From Saprospiraceae bacterium (lineage in GTDB: Bacteria > Bacteroidota > Bacteroidia > Chitinophagales > Saprospiraceae), in NCBI GenBank assembly GCA_021298335.1, contig JAJTEZ010000001.1:1-64000 (forward strand): DNA of 64,000 nt. Reading direction: 5' to 3'. Below are positions 1 to 9,116 of the stretch, in pieces. The stretch's first letter is position 1. Every line of letters begins with the position of its first letter. The notes below the pieces were generated by a model. That model did not search any database and was not told the DNA's origin. It saw only the letters and a list, made by a program, of their open reading frames with translations. A program made the translations under genes and the position numbers.

Positions 1-232
1 AAAATAAACATATGAAATGAGCATGAGGCGATCACGCAAAGCAGGATGATTATTTCTCATGCGAATTCCATATGATCTTGATAATCAGACACTAGGAGAG
101 TGACAAACTAAAAATAAACATATGAAATATGCATTTATTGTTTTACACAAACCACAATGAAGACTTTTCAACTGTATTACATAATGAACCGATAATAAAC
201 ATTTTACAGAGTACTAAATTAGAGATCAACAT
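1..232. repeat. Left-edge gap with an 18-bp direct repeat
   Basis: Non-coding stretch before the first gene. The 18 bases at 1-18 recur exactly at 111-128, a spacing of 110 bp. After two differing bases the match resumes with GCAT, giving 22 of 24 identical. Both copies contain an in-frame-looking ATATGAAAT, but neither opens an ORF of useful length. The left copy touches the window edge, so the repeat may be longer or have more copies upstream. No terminator or RNA gene is evident here. Confidence 0.6.
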
Positions 233-577
233 ATGAACTTCTCAGATTATCAAAAGAAAGTAGATCATTGGATACAAACTATAGGAGTCAGATATTTTGC
301 TGAAACAACAAATGCTCTGATCCTCTCTGAAGAAGTGGGAGAGGTTTCGCGACTCATCTCCCGAATGTATGGCGAACAATCATTTCGCCAACCAGTTTCT
401 CCTGATGAACAGAAAGAGATGCTCGCAGATGAACTTGCGGATGTTCTATGGGTTGTAGTATGCTTGGCAAATCAGACAGGAATCAATCTGGAGGATGCTA
501 TTCACGCTAATTTCAATAAAAAAAATCAAAGGGACTTTTCCAGACATCAGGATAATCCCAAGTTACACTCATCATAA
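233..577 (+). CDS. MazG-like nucleotide pyrophosphohydrolase
   Basis: Small single-domain protein of 114 residues with the all-alpha NTP pyrophosphohydrolase signature. The metal-binding pattern is EEVGEV (about residues 33-38), followed by DELADVLW (about 66-73), i.e. the EExxE...ExxD layout of MazG and dUTPase-2 family enzymes. Such proteins hydrolyse (d)NTPs to monophosphate and pyrophosphate, often as house-cleaning enzymes; the substrate cannot be told from sequence. Length fits the short MazG-like family rather than the two-domain MazG. The ATG at 233 is preceded by an A-rich leader without a Shine-Dalgarno, normal for Bacteroidota. The next gene follows 19 bp after the stop, so the two may be co-transcribed, although their roles look unrelated. 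Confidence 0.85.
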   Translation: MNFSDYQKKVDHWIQTIGVRYFAETTNALILSEEVGEVSRLISRMYGEQSFRQPVSPDEQKEMLADELADVLWVVVCLANQTGINLEDAIHANFNKKNQRDFSRHQDNPKLHSS

Positions 578-596
578 CACTAATTCAAAATATCCA

Positions 597-2711
597 GTGC
601 ATTACAAACTCCTCTTCATTTTTTGCATCTTTCTGGGGAACTTTTCCAGTGAATTGCAAGCGCAGAATATTGCAGATTTTGTTTCCGTAACTCCTGCAAT
701 TCAATCTACGAATTTTATTTTCCCCGAATCACACAAGTTTCAAAAAATTCTGGAACATAATGATGAAATCACAGGTGGAACAATGCGCGACAAATTTGAC
801 TTTACAGCATATGTACCTGCTTTAGGATCTTCTAAAAATGGATACCTGAGTATTAATCATGAATTGAGTCCGGGTGGTGTCACTGCAATGCAATGCCAGC
901 TAGACACAATCGCAAAATTGTGGACGGTCTCACAAATCTCAGAAATAGATTTTTCTTCTACTACCGTAAATGGTACATCCAATAATTGCTCTGGTGCAGT
1001 AACACCCTGGGCAAACGTAATTTCCTGCGAAGAAACCTCAGTGACGACAGATACAAATGCAGATGGTTACTACGATTTAGGCTGGCATGTAGAAATAAAT
1101 CCTGCGACAAAACAGGTCATAGGTAAACGTTGGGCAATGGGCAATGGTCCCAAGGAAAATGCTGTAATTCACAGCAATTTAAAAACAGTGTATTTTGGAA
1201 ACGATGCCAATCCAGGGTACTTGTTTCGCTTCGTGGCCAATAATACTTCAGATTTATCTAGCGGAAACTTATTTGTTTACACTGGTCCAAAAACAGGCGC
1301 CGGTACATGGGTTCAACTTGCAAATTCTACTGCAACGGAAAGAAATACTACGATGTCTCTTGCGGCAGCTGCAGGCGCGACAGTATTCAATGGCATTGAA
1401 GATGTAGAACTGGGCCCGGATGGAAAGGTCTATTTTTCAGTAAAAAATGAAAATAGAGTATATCGATTTAGTGATACCGACCCACTAACGGGGTTGACTA
1501 CATCATCAATGGAAACATATGTAGGCAATGCTTCCTATAGCATTACTCACAATGGCGGATCTACCGTGGTGCCATGGGGAACTGGAAATGATAATCTGGC
1601 TTTTGATAGTCAGGGAAATTTGTGGGTACTCCAGGATGGAGACAATAATTATATCTGGGTTGTACTCAACGGACATTCACAAGCATCACCACAGGTAAAA
1701 CTATTTGGAATCGCACCCGCTGGTTCTGAACCAACAGGAATAACATTTACACCGGATTATAAGTATTTATTTCTTTCTTTCCAGCATCCCAGCTCCACTA
1801 ACAATACAGACTACCAGGAAGATGCAGCGTTTCACCAGATAGGTTTTGAAAAAGACATTGCAATAGTGATGGCATTATCTCAAAACCTTGGATGCAGCCT
1901 TGCCGGTCAGTCTTGTGATGATAATAATCCTGCAACCGCCTCAGATGCGTACACAACTTATTGTGTTTGTCAGGGTTTGCCACTTGCAGATACCATTACA
2001 ATACAGTTAATTACCGGAAATGATGATGCTGAACAGAATTCATCAAGCGGGACTTTATCAACGACGAGTACTGATCTGGAAATGGTCATGGATGGCACAA
2101 CTCAACAGGTTATTGGCATTCGATTTAAAAATATTCCTATTCTGAAAAATTCCTTGATAGAAGAAGCAAGCATTCAGTTTACAGCCGATGAAGTGACAAC
2201 AGCAGCCACCAGTATTTGGATACATGGTGAAAAGGCAGCCAGCGCACAACCATACAACACAGGAGATCTGTACAATATCTCTGAAAGGGTAAAAACAACC
2301 GACAGTGTTTCATGGGGGGTTCCGGCATGGAATTCCATTGGAGAATCAGGTCCTAATCAAAAAACACCAGACCTATCCTCAATTGTCCAGGAAATTATCA
2401 ACCAGAATGACTGGGCAAGCGGCAATGATCTCTCTTTTATCATAACAGGTTCAGGATCGAGAGTTGCCGATTCATTTGAAGGAGGTAGCAATAATGCTCC
2501 AAAATTGCAAATAGCCTACAGACTTCAAAATGTCAATAACGTCGGAATTGGGGTCACAGATCCAGCCACCAAACTGCAGGTAAAGGATGGAGATATCTTT
2601 TTAGAGACCTTGGGTACAAGCTTGATTTTGAGATCACCCGATGGAAACTGCTGGAAAATTTCAGTATCCAATACCGGTATCATTCAAGCGACTCAGGTAA
2701 CCTGTCCATAG
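597..2711 (+). CDS. Secreted PhoX-like (DUF839) protein with C-terminal adhesin-type modules
   Basis: I place the start at GTG 597. It is in frame and gives an ideal signal peptide (MHYKLLFIFCIFLG... ending near LQAQ), whereas the upstream ATG at 495 lies inside the preceding gene. The N-terminal ~430 residues resemble PhoX/DUF839 beta-propeller phosphatase-like proteins (INHELSPGG, ISCEET, GNDANPGYLFRF). Next come a small Cys module (CSLAGQSCDDNNPAT...YCVCQG) of a kind I associate with Saprospiraceae, and a beta-sandwich-like region running to about residue 640. The C-terminal GIGVTDPATKLQV module resembles the repeats on many Bacteroidota surface proteins. No classical T9SS sorting domain is obvious at the end. 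PhoX enzymes are Ca/Fe-dependent alkaline phosphatases; whether the metal ligands are complete here I cannot confirm, so activity is uncertain. Confidence 0.75.
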   Translation: MHYKLLFIFCIFLGNFSSELQAQNIADFVSVTPAIQSTNFIFPESHKFQKILEHNDEITGGTMRDKFDFTAYVPALGSSKNGYLSINHELSPGGVTAMQCQLDTIAKLWTVSQISEIDFSSTTVNGTSNNCSGAVTPWANVISCEETSVTTDTNADGYYDLGWHVEINPATKQVIGKRWAMGNGPKENAVIHSNLKTVYFGNDANPGYLFRFVANNTSDLSSGNLFVYTGPKTGAGTWVQLANSTATERNTTMSLAAAAGATVFNGIEDVELGPDGKVYFSVKNENRVYRFSDTDPLTGLTTSSMETYVGNASYSITHNGGSTVVPWGTGNDNLAFDSQGNLWVLQDGDNNYIWVVLNGHSQASPQVKLFGIAPAGSEPTGITFTPDYKYLFLSFQHPSSTNNTDYQEDAAFHQIGFEKDIAIVMALSQNLGCSLAGQSCDDNNPATASDAYTTYCVCQGLPLADTITIQLITGNDDAEQNSSSGTLSTTSTDLEMVMDGTTQQVIGIRFKNIPILKNSLIEEASIQFTADEVTTAATSIWIHGEKAASAQPYNTGDLYNISERVKTTDSVSWGVPAWNSIGESGPNQKTPDLSSIVQEIINQNDWASGNDLSFIITGSGSRVADSFEGGSNNAPKLQIAYRLQNVNNVGIGVTDPATKLQVKDGDIFLETLGTSLILRSPDGNCWKISVSNTGIIQATQVTCP

Positions 2712-2778
2712 CCCAAGGGTAAATGGCTTTTATCGTCAATTTCTTTTCCCGTACATTTGAACATAAAACACAATTTAT

Positions 2779-4896
2779 ATGAATGCTCCGGAATCTCAGT
2801 CAGACAGGATGGAACAGACGATGCACTTTCTGAAGAATGAAGCCAAATTGGAGGATATAGAAATTCTGCGTGGAATATTGCATTTTCATGAGCGAAAATA
2901 TTATGTAGAGGACGACCCGATCGTCAGTGATTACGATTACGACAGGTTATATCAACAGTTGGTACGACTGGAAGAACGATTTCCAGACCGGATTACTCCC
3001 GATTCGCCGACTCAACGAGTAAGTTCAGATTTGTCAGGTGATTTTGTTTCAGTGCAGCATAAAGTCCCGATGCTATCCTTAGACAATTCCTACAATGAAC
3101 AGGATCTTGATGATTTTGACCAGGCAGTGAAAAAATTATGTAGTCTTCCTACTGACGCAAAAGTTGAATATTGTGTAGAACCAAAATTTGATGGAGGTAG
3201 TATTGCTTTGTTGTACGAAAATGATGTATTAGTCAGAGCAGCAACCCGAGGAAACGGCACTATGGGGGAAGAAATGACGCCAAATGCAAAAACACTGCCC
3301 AGCATACCTTTGCGGGCTAACTTTTCTGACCTAGGAATTAAAGTTGCAGAACTCAGAGGGGAAGCATTGATAAAAAAAGAGATTTTTCAAAAAATAAATG
3401 GAGACCGCGAAAAGGAAGGGCTGGTTCTCTTTGCTAATCCACGAAATGCTGCCACAGGCGGACTACGAACCAAAGATCCCAACGAAACTAGAAAAAGAGG
3501 ACTCGAAGCATTCGTGTATCACCTCGCCTACGCAGAAACTGCAGATGGACGAAATTTTCTTCCTAGTCTGCAAACACATATAGCAGGAATAGATCTTTTA
3601 GGTAACCTTGGATTTAAAATTCCGAAAGAGGGAAAAACTCTTTGTCAGGGTATTAGCGAGGTGCACACTTTTGTCAGAAAATGGGAAGAATACAGGGATG
3701 CATACGATTATGAAATCGACGGCATGGTAATCAAAGTCAATCAGCTTGTACTTCAGGAAAAATGCGGCTTCACGGCACACCATCCCCGGTGGGCAATAGC
3801 ATTCAAATTTAAACCCAAACAAGCAACCAGCACATTATTGTCAGTAGAGTATCAGGTTGGTAAAGTAGGGTCTATTACCCCGGTTGCTAAAATTGAACCC
3901 ATTCATCTGGCCGGAGTGATGGTCTCTTCAATTTCTTTGCACAATGAAGAGTTTATTACTTCAAAGGATCTAAGGATAAATGACAAAGTCCTGGTAGAAA
4001 GGGCGGGCGATGTCATTCCGTATATCGTAAAGTCATTCCCTGAACTTCGGACTGGAATCGAACAGGAAATTTACTTCCCTGAAAATTGTCCTATCAATAG
4101 CACAGAGAGCCCTGTTGCTTTGATTCGAGAGGAGGGAGAAGCAGCGTGGAGATGCCCCAGCTGTGTTTGTGGAGCGCAAAATTTGCAAAAACTCATTTTT
4201 CACATATCTAAAGATGCCATGGATGTTGACGGCCTTGGAAAGTCAAACATAGAGCGATTTTACAATCTCGGCTGGGTCAAAGACGTTTCGGATGTCTACC
4301 ATCTGGAGTATGAAAAAATTTCCCTGTTGGAGGGTTTCGGCAAGAAATCAGCAGAGAAAATCAGAGTATCTGTAGAAAAGGCAATGAAAAATCCCATTCA
4401 TCGGCTCTTACATTCTCTAAGCATTCATCACCTGGGTAAGAAAGCCAGCAAGTTGATTGCCGAACACATCAGTCACGTATTGGATTTACAGCAATGGACA
4501 GTGGAACAATACCTTCAAATAAAAGATATAGGCCCTGTCGTGGCTGAAAATATGAAAACCTGGTTTTCCAACCAGTCTAATATTGACATGTTGATTCGGA
4601 TGGAAACATACGGCGTTAATCTCGCCCAAACAGAGGAGGACAAACCATTGGAAGTCTCGGCAAACGGGAAACTTTCGGGCAAAACAATTTTATTTACGGG
4701 AACACTGTTGAGAATGGGCCGTAAAGAAGCGGAAGAAAAAGCAGCTAAAGCCGGCGCCAGAAATATATCAGCAGTCAGCGGTCAGCTCGATATGTTGGTG
4801 GTTGGCGAGAAAGCCGGCTCAAAACTCAAGAAAGCCCGGGAGCTGGGTACTGTGCAAATTTTGACTGAAGATGAATTTTTACAACTACTCGAATGA
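2779..4896 (+). CDS. ligA: NAD-dependent DNA ligase
   Basis: Seals nicks in duplex DNA using NAD+, in replication and repair. At 705 residues it is close to the family norm of about 670-700. The order is: Ia domain with the DYDYD motif, adenylation domain with the nucleophile lysine in KFDG (K136), and RGNGTMGEE, a variant of the usual RGDGxxGED. Then come the OB domain, a zinc-finger region (about 437-464), helix-hairpin-helix repeats and a C-terminal BRCT domain (about 632-705, beginning LSGKTILFTG). The zinc finger is atypical: the first CxxC has become CPIN, while an extra cysteine appears in CPSCVC (see findings). It stands alone between a secreted protein gene and a convergent AIM24 gene 20 bp away. 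Because this is the usual essential bacterial ligase, it is probably functional. Confidence 0.97.
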   Translation: MNAPESQSDRMEQTMHFLKNEAKLEDIEILRGILHFHERKYYVEDDPIVSDYDYDRLYQQLVRLEERFPDRITPDSPTQRVSSDLSGDFVSVQHKVPMLSLDNSYNEQDLDDFDQAVKKLCSLPTDAKVEYCVEPKFDGGSIALLYENDVLVRAATRGNGTMGEEMTPNAKTLPSIPLRANFSDLGIKVAELRGEALIKKEIFQKINGDREKEGLVLFANPRNAATGGLRTKDPNETRKRGLEAFVYHLAYAETADGRNFLPSLQTHIAGIDLLGNLGFKIPKEGKTLCQGISEVHTFVRKWEEYRDAYDYEIDGMVIKVNQLVLQEKCGFTAHHPRWAIAFKFKPKQATSTLLSVEYQVGKVGSITPVAKIEPIHLAGVMVSSISLHNEEFITSKDLRINDKVLVERAGDVIPYIVKSFPELRTGIEQEIYFPENCPINSTESPVALIREEGEAAWRCPSCVCGAQNLQKLIFHISKDAMDVDGLGKSNIERFYNLGWVKDVSDVYHLEYEKISLLEGFGKKSAEKIRVSVEKAMKNPIHRLLHSLSIHHLGKKASKLIAEHISHVLDLQQWTVEQYLQIKDIGPVVAENMKTWFSNQSNIDMLIRMETYGVNLAQTEEDKPLEVSANGKLSGKTILFTGTLLRMGRKEAEEKAAKAGARNISAVSGQLDMLVVGEKAGSKLKKARELGTVQILTEDEFLQLLE

Positions 4897-4916
4897 TGTC
4901 TTTGCAAAATTAAATT

Positions 4917-5711
4917 TTACCAACCGTCTCCGTCAATCAAATTTCCGAGTCCACCCAAGACACTGCCCTCATCTTTTCGGCCATAGCCACCTGCGTGACT
5001 CATTACTCTGTCAGCGAGTCGACTGAAAGGAAGTGACTGAATCCAGACTTTACCAGGTCCTGTCAATGTCGCAAAAAACAACCCTTCGCCCCCAAACAAG
5101 GCATTCTTGATGCCTTTCACAAAAACAATGTCGTAGTCAACATTGCGGGTAAATGCCACAAGACAGCCTGTATCAACACGAAGTCTTTCTCCGGCCCTCA
5201 ATTCTTTTTCTATGATATAGCCGCCGGCATGAATGAAAGCCATCCCGTCACCTTCCAGCTTTTGCATGATAAAGCCTTCACCTCCAAAAAATCCACGACC
5301 CAGTTTTCGGGAGAATTCAATGCCAACCATGGTCCCTTTAGCAGCACAAAGAAAAGCATCTTTCTGACAAATCAATTTTCCCTCGTATTGTGTCAAATCA
5401 ACAGGAATGATCTTTCCGGGATAAGGTGATGCAAATGAAATTCTGCCTTTACCGACGCCAGTCTGCGTATATGCTGTCATGAACAAATTTTCACCTGTAA
5501 GCAATCTCTTTCCTGCCCCCATTAGCTTTCCCATAAAACCTTGGTTTTCCTGCGCCCCATCTCCAAAAATGGTTTGCATGTCGATAGAATCATCCATCAT
5601 CAACATCCCACCAGGTTCAGCAATCACGGTTTCTCCCGGATCCAGCTCTATTTCCACCATTTGCATTTCCTCTCCTAAGATTCGGAAATCGATTTCATGT
5701 GCGTTTTGCAT
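4917..5711 (-). CDS. AIM24 / TIGR00266 family protein
   Basis: A 264-residue protein of the AIM24 family (TIGR00266). It has the typical glycine-rich beta-structure: an early [11 protein letters not shown] segment, FGGEGF motifs, and [15 protein letters not shown] followed by DTGCLVAF. No signal peptide or membrane segment is visible, so it is probably cytoplasmic. The biochemical role of bacterial members is not established; the yeast namesake is a mitochondrial protein. It is convergent with ligA. A Bacteroidota -7-like box lies about 35-42 bp upstream of its start on the minus strand, so it is probably a single-gene transcript. Confidence 0.9.
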   Translation of the reverse strand: MQNAHEIDFRILGEEMQMVEIELDPGETVIAEPGGMLMMDDSIDMQTIFGDGAQENQGFMGKLMGAGKRLLTGENLFMTAYTQTGVGKGRISFASPYPGKIIPVDLTQYEGKLICQKDAFLCAAKGTMVGIEFSRKLGRGFFGGEGFIMQKLEGDGMAFIHAGGYIIEKELRAGERLRVDTGCLVAFTRNVDYDIVFVKGIKNALFGGEGLFFATLTGPGKVWIQSLPFSRLADRVMSHAGGYGRKDEGSVLGGLGNLIDGDGW

Positions 5712-5745
5712 AAACCAAATTTTTTCAATATAAATCGTTCTAGGA

Positions 5746-5753
5746 CAAAAATA
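5746..5753 (-). promoter_or_regulatory. Candidate -7 box for the AIM24 gene
   Basis: Reads TATTTTTG on the minus strand, matching the Bacteroidota -7 consensus TAnnTTTG. The nearest upstream TTG leaves only a 14-bp spacer, so the -33 element is not convincing. Confidence 0.35.
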
Positions 5754-5837
5754 GTTCTCTAAAAACTCAAAGTTCTGCCGGTATTTCTATGAATGAATCC
5801 ACAATTTCGATTAGATTTAGCCCAAATCCTTATTATA

Positions 5838-6965
5838 ATGAACAAACGGCTTTTGTCGATAGATATTTTCAGAGGAATGACGATTTTCTTTATGATCGTT
5901 GTAAATACACCCGGATCGTGGGACTATGTATATGCACCGTTAAGGCATGCCAAATGGGATGGGCTGACACCCACAGATCTTGTATTTCCGTTTTTTCTCT
6001 TTATAGTAGGCGTATCTCTTTTTCTGTCAAATCAAAATGGATTTAAACAAGGAGTTATCTATGTAAGGAAAAAAGCGATTACCAGAGGTCTCACAATAGT
6101 ACTGTTGGGATTGTTATTAAACTGGTATCCGTTCTTTACAAAATCCTTAGATCAACTCCGGATTTTTGGGGTTCTGCAGCGCATCGGAATCAGCTTTCTT
6201 TGCGCCTCACTTCTCGTAACAATCATCCCGAAAAAAAGAGTTTGGTGGCTGGTTATGGTTTTGCTTTTTACCTATTGCCTTATGATCTTATCCGTCGGAG
6301 AAGGGGCTCTTACGCTGGAAGGTAATTTAGTCCGAAAAGTTGATCTTTGGCTGCTGGGCGAAAATCATGTGTACAAAGGTTATGGTATACCTTTCGACCC
6401 GGAAGGACTGTTAAGCACAATACCATCCGTAGTGACAGTTTTACTGGGATATATCACAGGGGCAATGCTGACAGAATATCCGGATAAAACACAATTGATT
6501 AAAGCACTAATCAAAACAGGCACCCTTTTGACAATTTTTTCTCTGATTTTGGATCAGACCATCATTCCCATTAACAAACCCATTTGGTCAGCAAGTTATG
6601 TTTTAATAACAGCAGGTTTCGCAATGTTTCTATTGTCTTTATTGATCTGGATCATTGATATCAGGAAATGGATAACTCTTTTTGGAAAAAATGAGCATTT
6701 CAATCCCTTATCCAGGTGGGCAGAAGTGTTTCATGTTTTTGGAGTGAACCCCCTTGTTAGTTATATACTGTCCGGATTATTTGTCAAGACAGCATTACTG
6801 ATAAAGATTTCAGATAAAAACCTGTATCAATGGACATTCAGTCAGGTATATCAACCTTATCTGGGTGATTATTTTGGATCTCTCGTATTTGCAATTTCTT
6901 ATGCATTGTTCATCTGGATTTTTGCCTACATCCTCTACAGGAAGGAAATTATTATCAAGGCTTAA
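5838..6965 (+). CDS. Membrane acetyltransferase-like protein (HGSNAT / DUF5009 family)
   Basis: Polytopic inner-membrane protein of 375 residues from the preferred start. I choose ATG 5838 (MNKRLLSIDIFRGMTI) because family members begin with this RLxSxDxFRGxTI motif; an ATG at 5793 would add 15 unconserved residues. The signature HAKWDGLTPTDLVFPFFLFIVG follows at about residues 38-60, split here for length. I count roughly 9-10 hydrophobic segments. Relatives include heparan-alpha-glucosaminide N-acetyltransferase, which carries acetyl groups across a membrane to a sugar. In bacteria the acceptor is unknown, perhaps peptidoglycan or a surface glycan. It is followed after 35 bp by gldH on the same strand. 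Confidence 0.85.
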   Translation: MNKRLLSIDIFRGMTIFFMIVVNTPGSWDYVYAPLRHAKWDGLTPTDLVFPFFLFIVGVSLFLSNQNGFKQGVIYVRKKAITRGLTIVLLGLLLNWYPFFTKSLDQLRIFGVLQRIGISFLCASLLVTIIPKKRVWWLVMVLLFTYCLMILSVGEGALTLEGNLVRKVDLWLLGENHVYKGYGIPFDPEGLLSTIPSVVTVLLGYITGAMLTEYPDKTQLIKALIKTGTLLTIFSLILDQTIIPINKPIWSASYVLITAGFAMFLLSLLIWIIDIRKWITLFGKNEHFNPLSRWAEVFHVFGVNPLVSYILSGLFVKTALLIKISDKNLYQWTFSQVYQPYLGDYFGSLVFAISYALFIWIFAYILYRKEIIIKA

Positions 6966-7000
6966 CAAAAATTTCATCTAATTTTGCCACAAAAAACAGA

Positions 7001-7465
7001 GTGAAATCAATCCTTAGTCTATTGGGCATAGCACTTACTGTACTGTCCTGCAACAGCGATGTGTTATATGAACAAGAAGAACGTCCGGGGAATCCATGGA
7101 AATCAGACCAGATTCTGACATACAAATATGAGGTAACTGATACAATACACCCGTATGATATTGTGCTTAAGGTTCATCACAGCGATACATTCGCATATGA
7201 AAACCTATATGTTAAAATTGCTACATTTTTTCCCAAAGGAGATTCGATTGTTAGCCCGCTTTCACTTGAACTGGCAGATGACCAGGGAAACTGGCAAGGG
7301 AAATGCAAATCCGGCAACTGTGAGACAACTATTGTAATGTCTCAGGCCGCCTACTACCCACAAACCGGTATATATAAGTTGCAACTTGAACAGTTTTCAA
7401 GAGAGGATGAACTGCCAGGAATTGAAAGCATTCAGATAATCGTCAGAAAACACACCGGTAAATGA
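7001..7465 (+). CDS. gldH: Gliding motility lipoprotein GldH
   Basis: Starts at GTG 7001 and encodes 154 residues with a lipoprotein signal (LLGIALTVLSC, lipidated Cys near residue 17). The body matches the GldH pattern: a W-x-x-x-Q-I-L-T-Y-K-Y-E-V-x-D-T stretch, IVLKVHHSDTFAYENLYV, then a Gly-Asn-Cys turn and YYPQTGIYKLQLEQ. GldH is one of the lipoproteins needed for gliding in Flavobacterium, probably through its link to the type IX secretion apparatus, and sits in the envelope facing the periplasm. The stop overlaps the next start as ATGA, suggesting translational coupling. Together with sprA and porZ it indicates a T9SS-positive organism; actual gliding cannot be inferred. Confidence 0.8.
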   Translation: MKSILSLLGIALTVLSCNSDVLYEQEERPGNPWKSDQILTYKYEVTDTIHPYDIVLKVHHSDTFAYENLYVKIATFFPKGDSIVSPLSLELADDQGNWQGKCKSGNCETTIVMSQAAYYPQTGIYKLQLEQFSREDELPGIESIQIIVRKHTGK

Positions 7466-8886
7466 CACAAAAACTCGAGCGCATCATAGCATTCTTTTCC
7501 TGGCTAATCATCACACTTTTTATAGCTTACTTTAAGTTCAGCTATCACGAATTATGGAAAGATGAATGGCAGGCTTGGTTTGTGGCGAGGGATATGTCAA
7601 TTGGAAAACTACTTTCATTTCTGTATTATGAAGGCCATCCGGCGCTTTGGTATCTGTATCTGAAAATATTTACCCCTTTTTCTCAGATAGTCACAGAAAC
7701 AGCTTTGTTGTCCTTCGCACATCTCGTCGTTATTTCAAGTGCGATTTGGGTGTTATTTTTCAAAGTTCAGGGCCAGTTACTTTTAAAATGGCTATATGTT
7801 CTTTCCTATTTTTTCTTCTTCGAATATGGAATCATCAATCGGGGTTACGCTTTGGTAGTACTGCTTTCGCTGATGGTAATATGGCAACTCCAGCAGGAAA
7901 ATCGACAAACAAAAACATTGTTGTTCTCACTATTCCTTCTCTGTCAGACAGAGGTATATGGAGCTATGATGGCAATGGGATTTGGCGTTGTTCTTTGGGC
8001 GAAGGCAGGATATACGATTAAAACAGAAATTCAGAAAGCTGGATGGGCTATCCTTTCTGGCTTGTTTTGTTTTGTGCTCAGTGTGTTTCCCCGAACATCC
8101 GGACACGTCGCAAAAACGAAGGGAAAAATGCTCAGCCTTACAGATACCTGGCTGACATCCTTACAGGGCAATCTTAGCAATGCATTTTTGCCTGGAGGAA
8201 CAAAAGATACATTTGTATACGGATGGACCATACACGGATTGCTACTTTCGGCTTTTGTGATCGCCGCACTTTATTGGATTTTCAGAAAACAGAAACACTA
8301 TCTTCTTCCGCTGGCCTTTTTTACTGGCATGATGATTTTATTTAGTGCACTGGTTTTTATGGGAGGTATCAGACAGTGGGGTATGGGCTATGTGTTTTTT
8401 ATGTCTTTGTTGTTACTGCAAGGCTTACACTTCCGCACAGAAAAGATATCTCTTTGGCTAGTTCTTACTTTGTCCATATTTCAAATGGTCCATGGTTTCA
8501 GGGCTTTAAAGGAAGATTTCAAGCTCCCATTCACCAATGCATTGGAGGCAGGTCTTTTTATTCGTGAGAAGGTCCCGGAAAAAGTGCCGGTTGTCGCAAT
8601 CAATAAATTTGAAACAGCACCTGTAGGGGGATATGCCGGAAGAAAGTTCTATGAACTTCCTTCAGGAACACCTTTCAGTTATTTTCGGTGGGTAGACCGC
8701 ATCTATATTCCTACACAGGGGGAGATTCAATTATTTGCCAGATACAAAAACGTTGGGGGAGTCGTGATCATTAGCCCAACGCCACTGGATGAAGAGAGGT
8801 TTCCATCTGCTAAATTATGGAAGCAGTTTACCTCGCTGAATTATAAAAATGAAAATTATTTTCTTTACAGCTTGCCGGTAAAGTAA
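7462..8886 (+). CDS. Polytopic membrane protein, GT-C glycosyltransferase-like
   Basis: 474 residues with about ten transmembrane helices. The first external loop carries the acidic motif WKDEWQAW (about residues 31-38), then GHPALWYLYL (about 58-67). This DE-then-HPPL-like layout is typical of GT-C-fold enzymes such as ArnT/GT39 relatives, which use polyprenyl-phosphate sugars on the outer face of the inner membrane. The C-terminal ~110 residues form a soluble domain (FYELPSGTPFSYFRW). Neither acceptor nor donor can be predicted. It overlaps gldH by 4 bp. It is convergent with the Kazal lipoprotein gene, leaving only 2 bp between stops. Confidence 0.65.
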   Translation: MTQKLERIIAFFSWLIITLFIAYFKFSYHELWKDEWQAWFVARDMSIGKLLSFLYYEGHPALWYLYLKIFTPFSQIVTETALLSFAHLVVISSAIWVLFFKVQGQLLLKWLYVLSYFFFFEYGIINRGYALVVLLSLMVIWQLQQENRQTKTLLFSLFLLCQTEVYGAMMAMGFGVVLWAKAGYTIKTEIQKAGWAILSGLFCFVLSVFPRTSGHVAKTKGKMLSLTDTWLTSLQGNLSNAFLPGGTKDTFVYGWTIHGLLLSAFVIAALYWIFRKQKHYLLPLAFFTGMMILFSALVFMGGIRQWGMGYVFFMSLLLLQGLHFRTEKISLWLVLTLSIFQMVHGFRALKEDFKLPFTNALEAGLFIREKVPEKVPVVAINKFETAPVGGYAGRKFYELPSGTPFSYFRWVDRIYIPTQGEIQLFARYKNVGGVVIISPTPLDEERFPSAKLWKQFTSLNYKNENYFLYSLPVK

Positions 8887-8888
8887 AT

Positions 8889-9101
8889 TTATTTCTCACA
8901 GGGTCCGGAAACAAAAGAAGTGATTCCGGCACACTTTGCTTCACTGGCATTGCCATATGTTTTTTGATTACATCCGCAAACAGGCATGTATTCCTTGGTA
9001 GAAACACATCCGTCAACAGGTTTTTCCTCGCAGGTATCTTTTGTACAGGCAAATATGAAGGTACAAGATAAAACCACTATACTCAATATTTTTCCACTCA
9101 T
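8889..9101 (-). CDS. Small Kazal-type lipoprotein
   Basis: 70 residues. A lipoprotein signal (LSIVVLSCTFIFAC, lipidated Cys about residue 19) precedes one Kazal-like domain: C...C...YMPVCGCNQKTYGN...C...C. Six cysteines remain in the mature domain. The position usually filled by Cys in the NACEA segment is Ser (NASEA) in this copy. Kazal domains generally inhibit serine proteases by presenting a rigid loop; bacterial versions occur on cell-surface lipoproteins. It begins 15 bp downstream of the sprA stop on the same strand, so it is probably read from the ruvA-sprA transcript. Whether it inhibits anything is unknown. Confidence 0.75.
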   Translation of the reverse strand: MSGKILSIVVLSCTFIFACTKDTCEEKPVDGCVSTKEYMPVCGCNQKTYGNASEAKCAGITSFVSGPCEK

Positions 9102-9116
9102 CTATATAACCAGATT

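Noticed and set aside
495-596. Upstream ATG start for the PhoX-like protein
   Set aside because: Lies inside the MazG-like gene and would put ~34 unconserved residues before a perfect signal peptide; GTG 597 is better.
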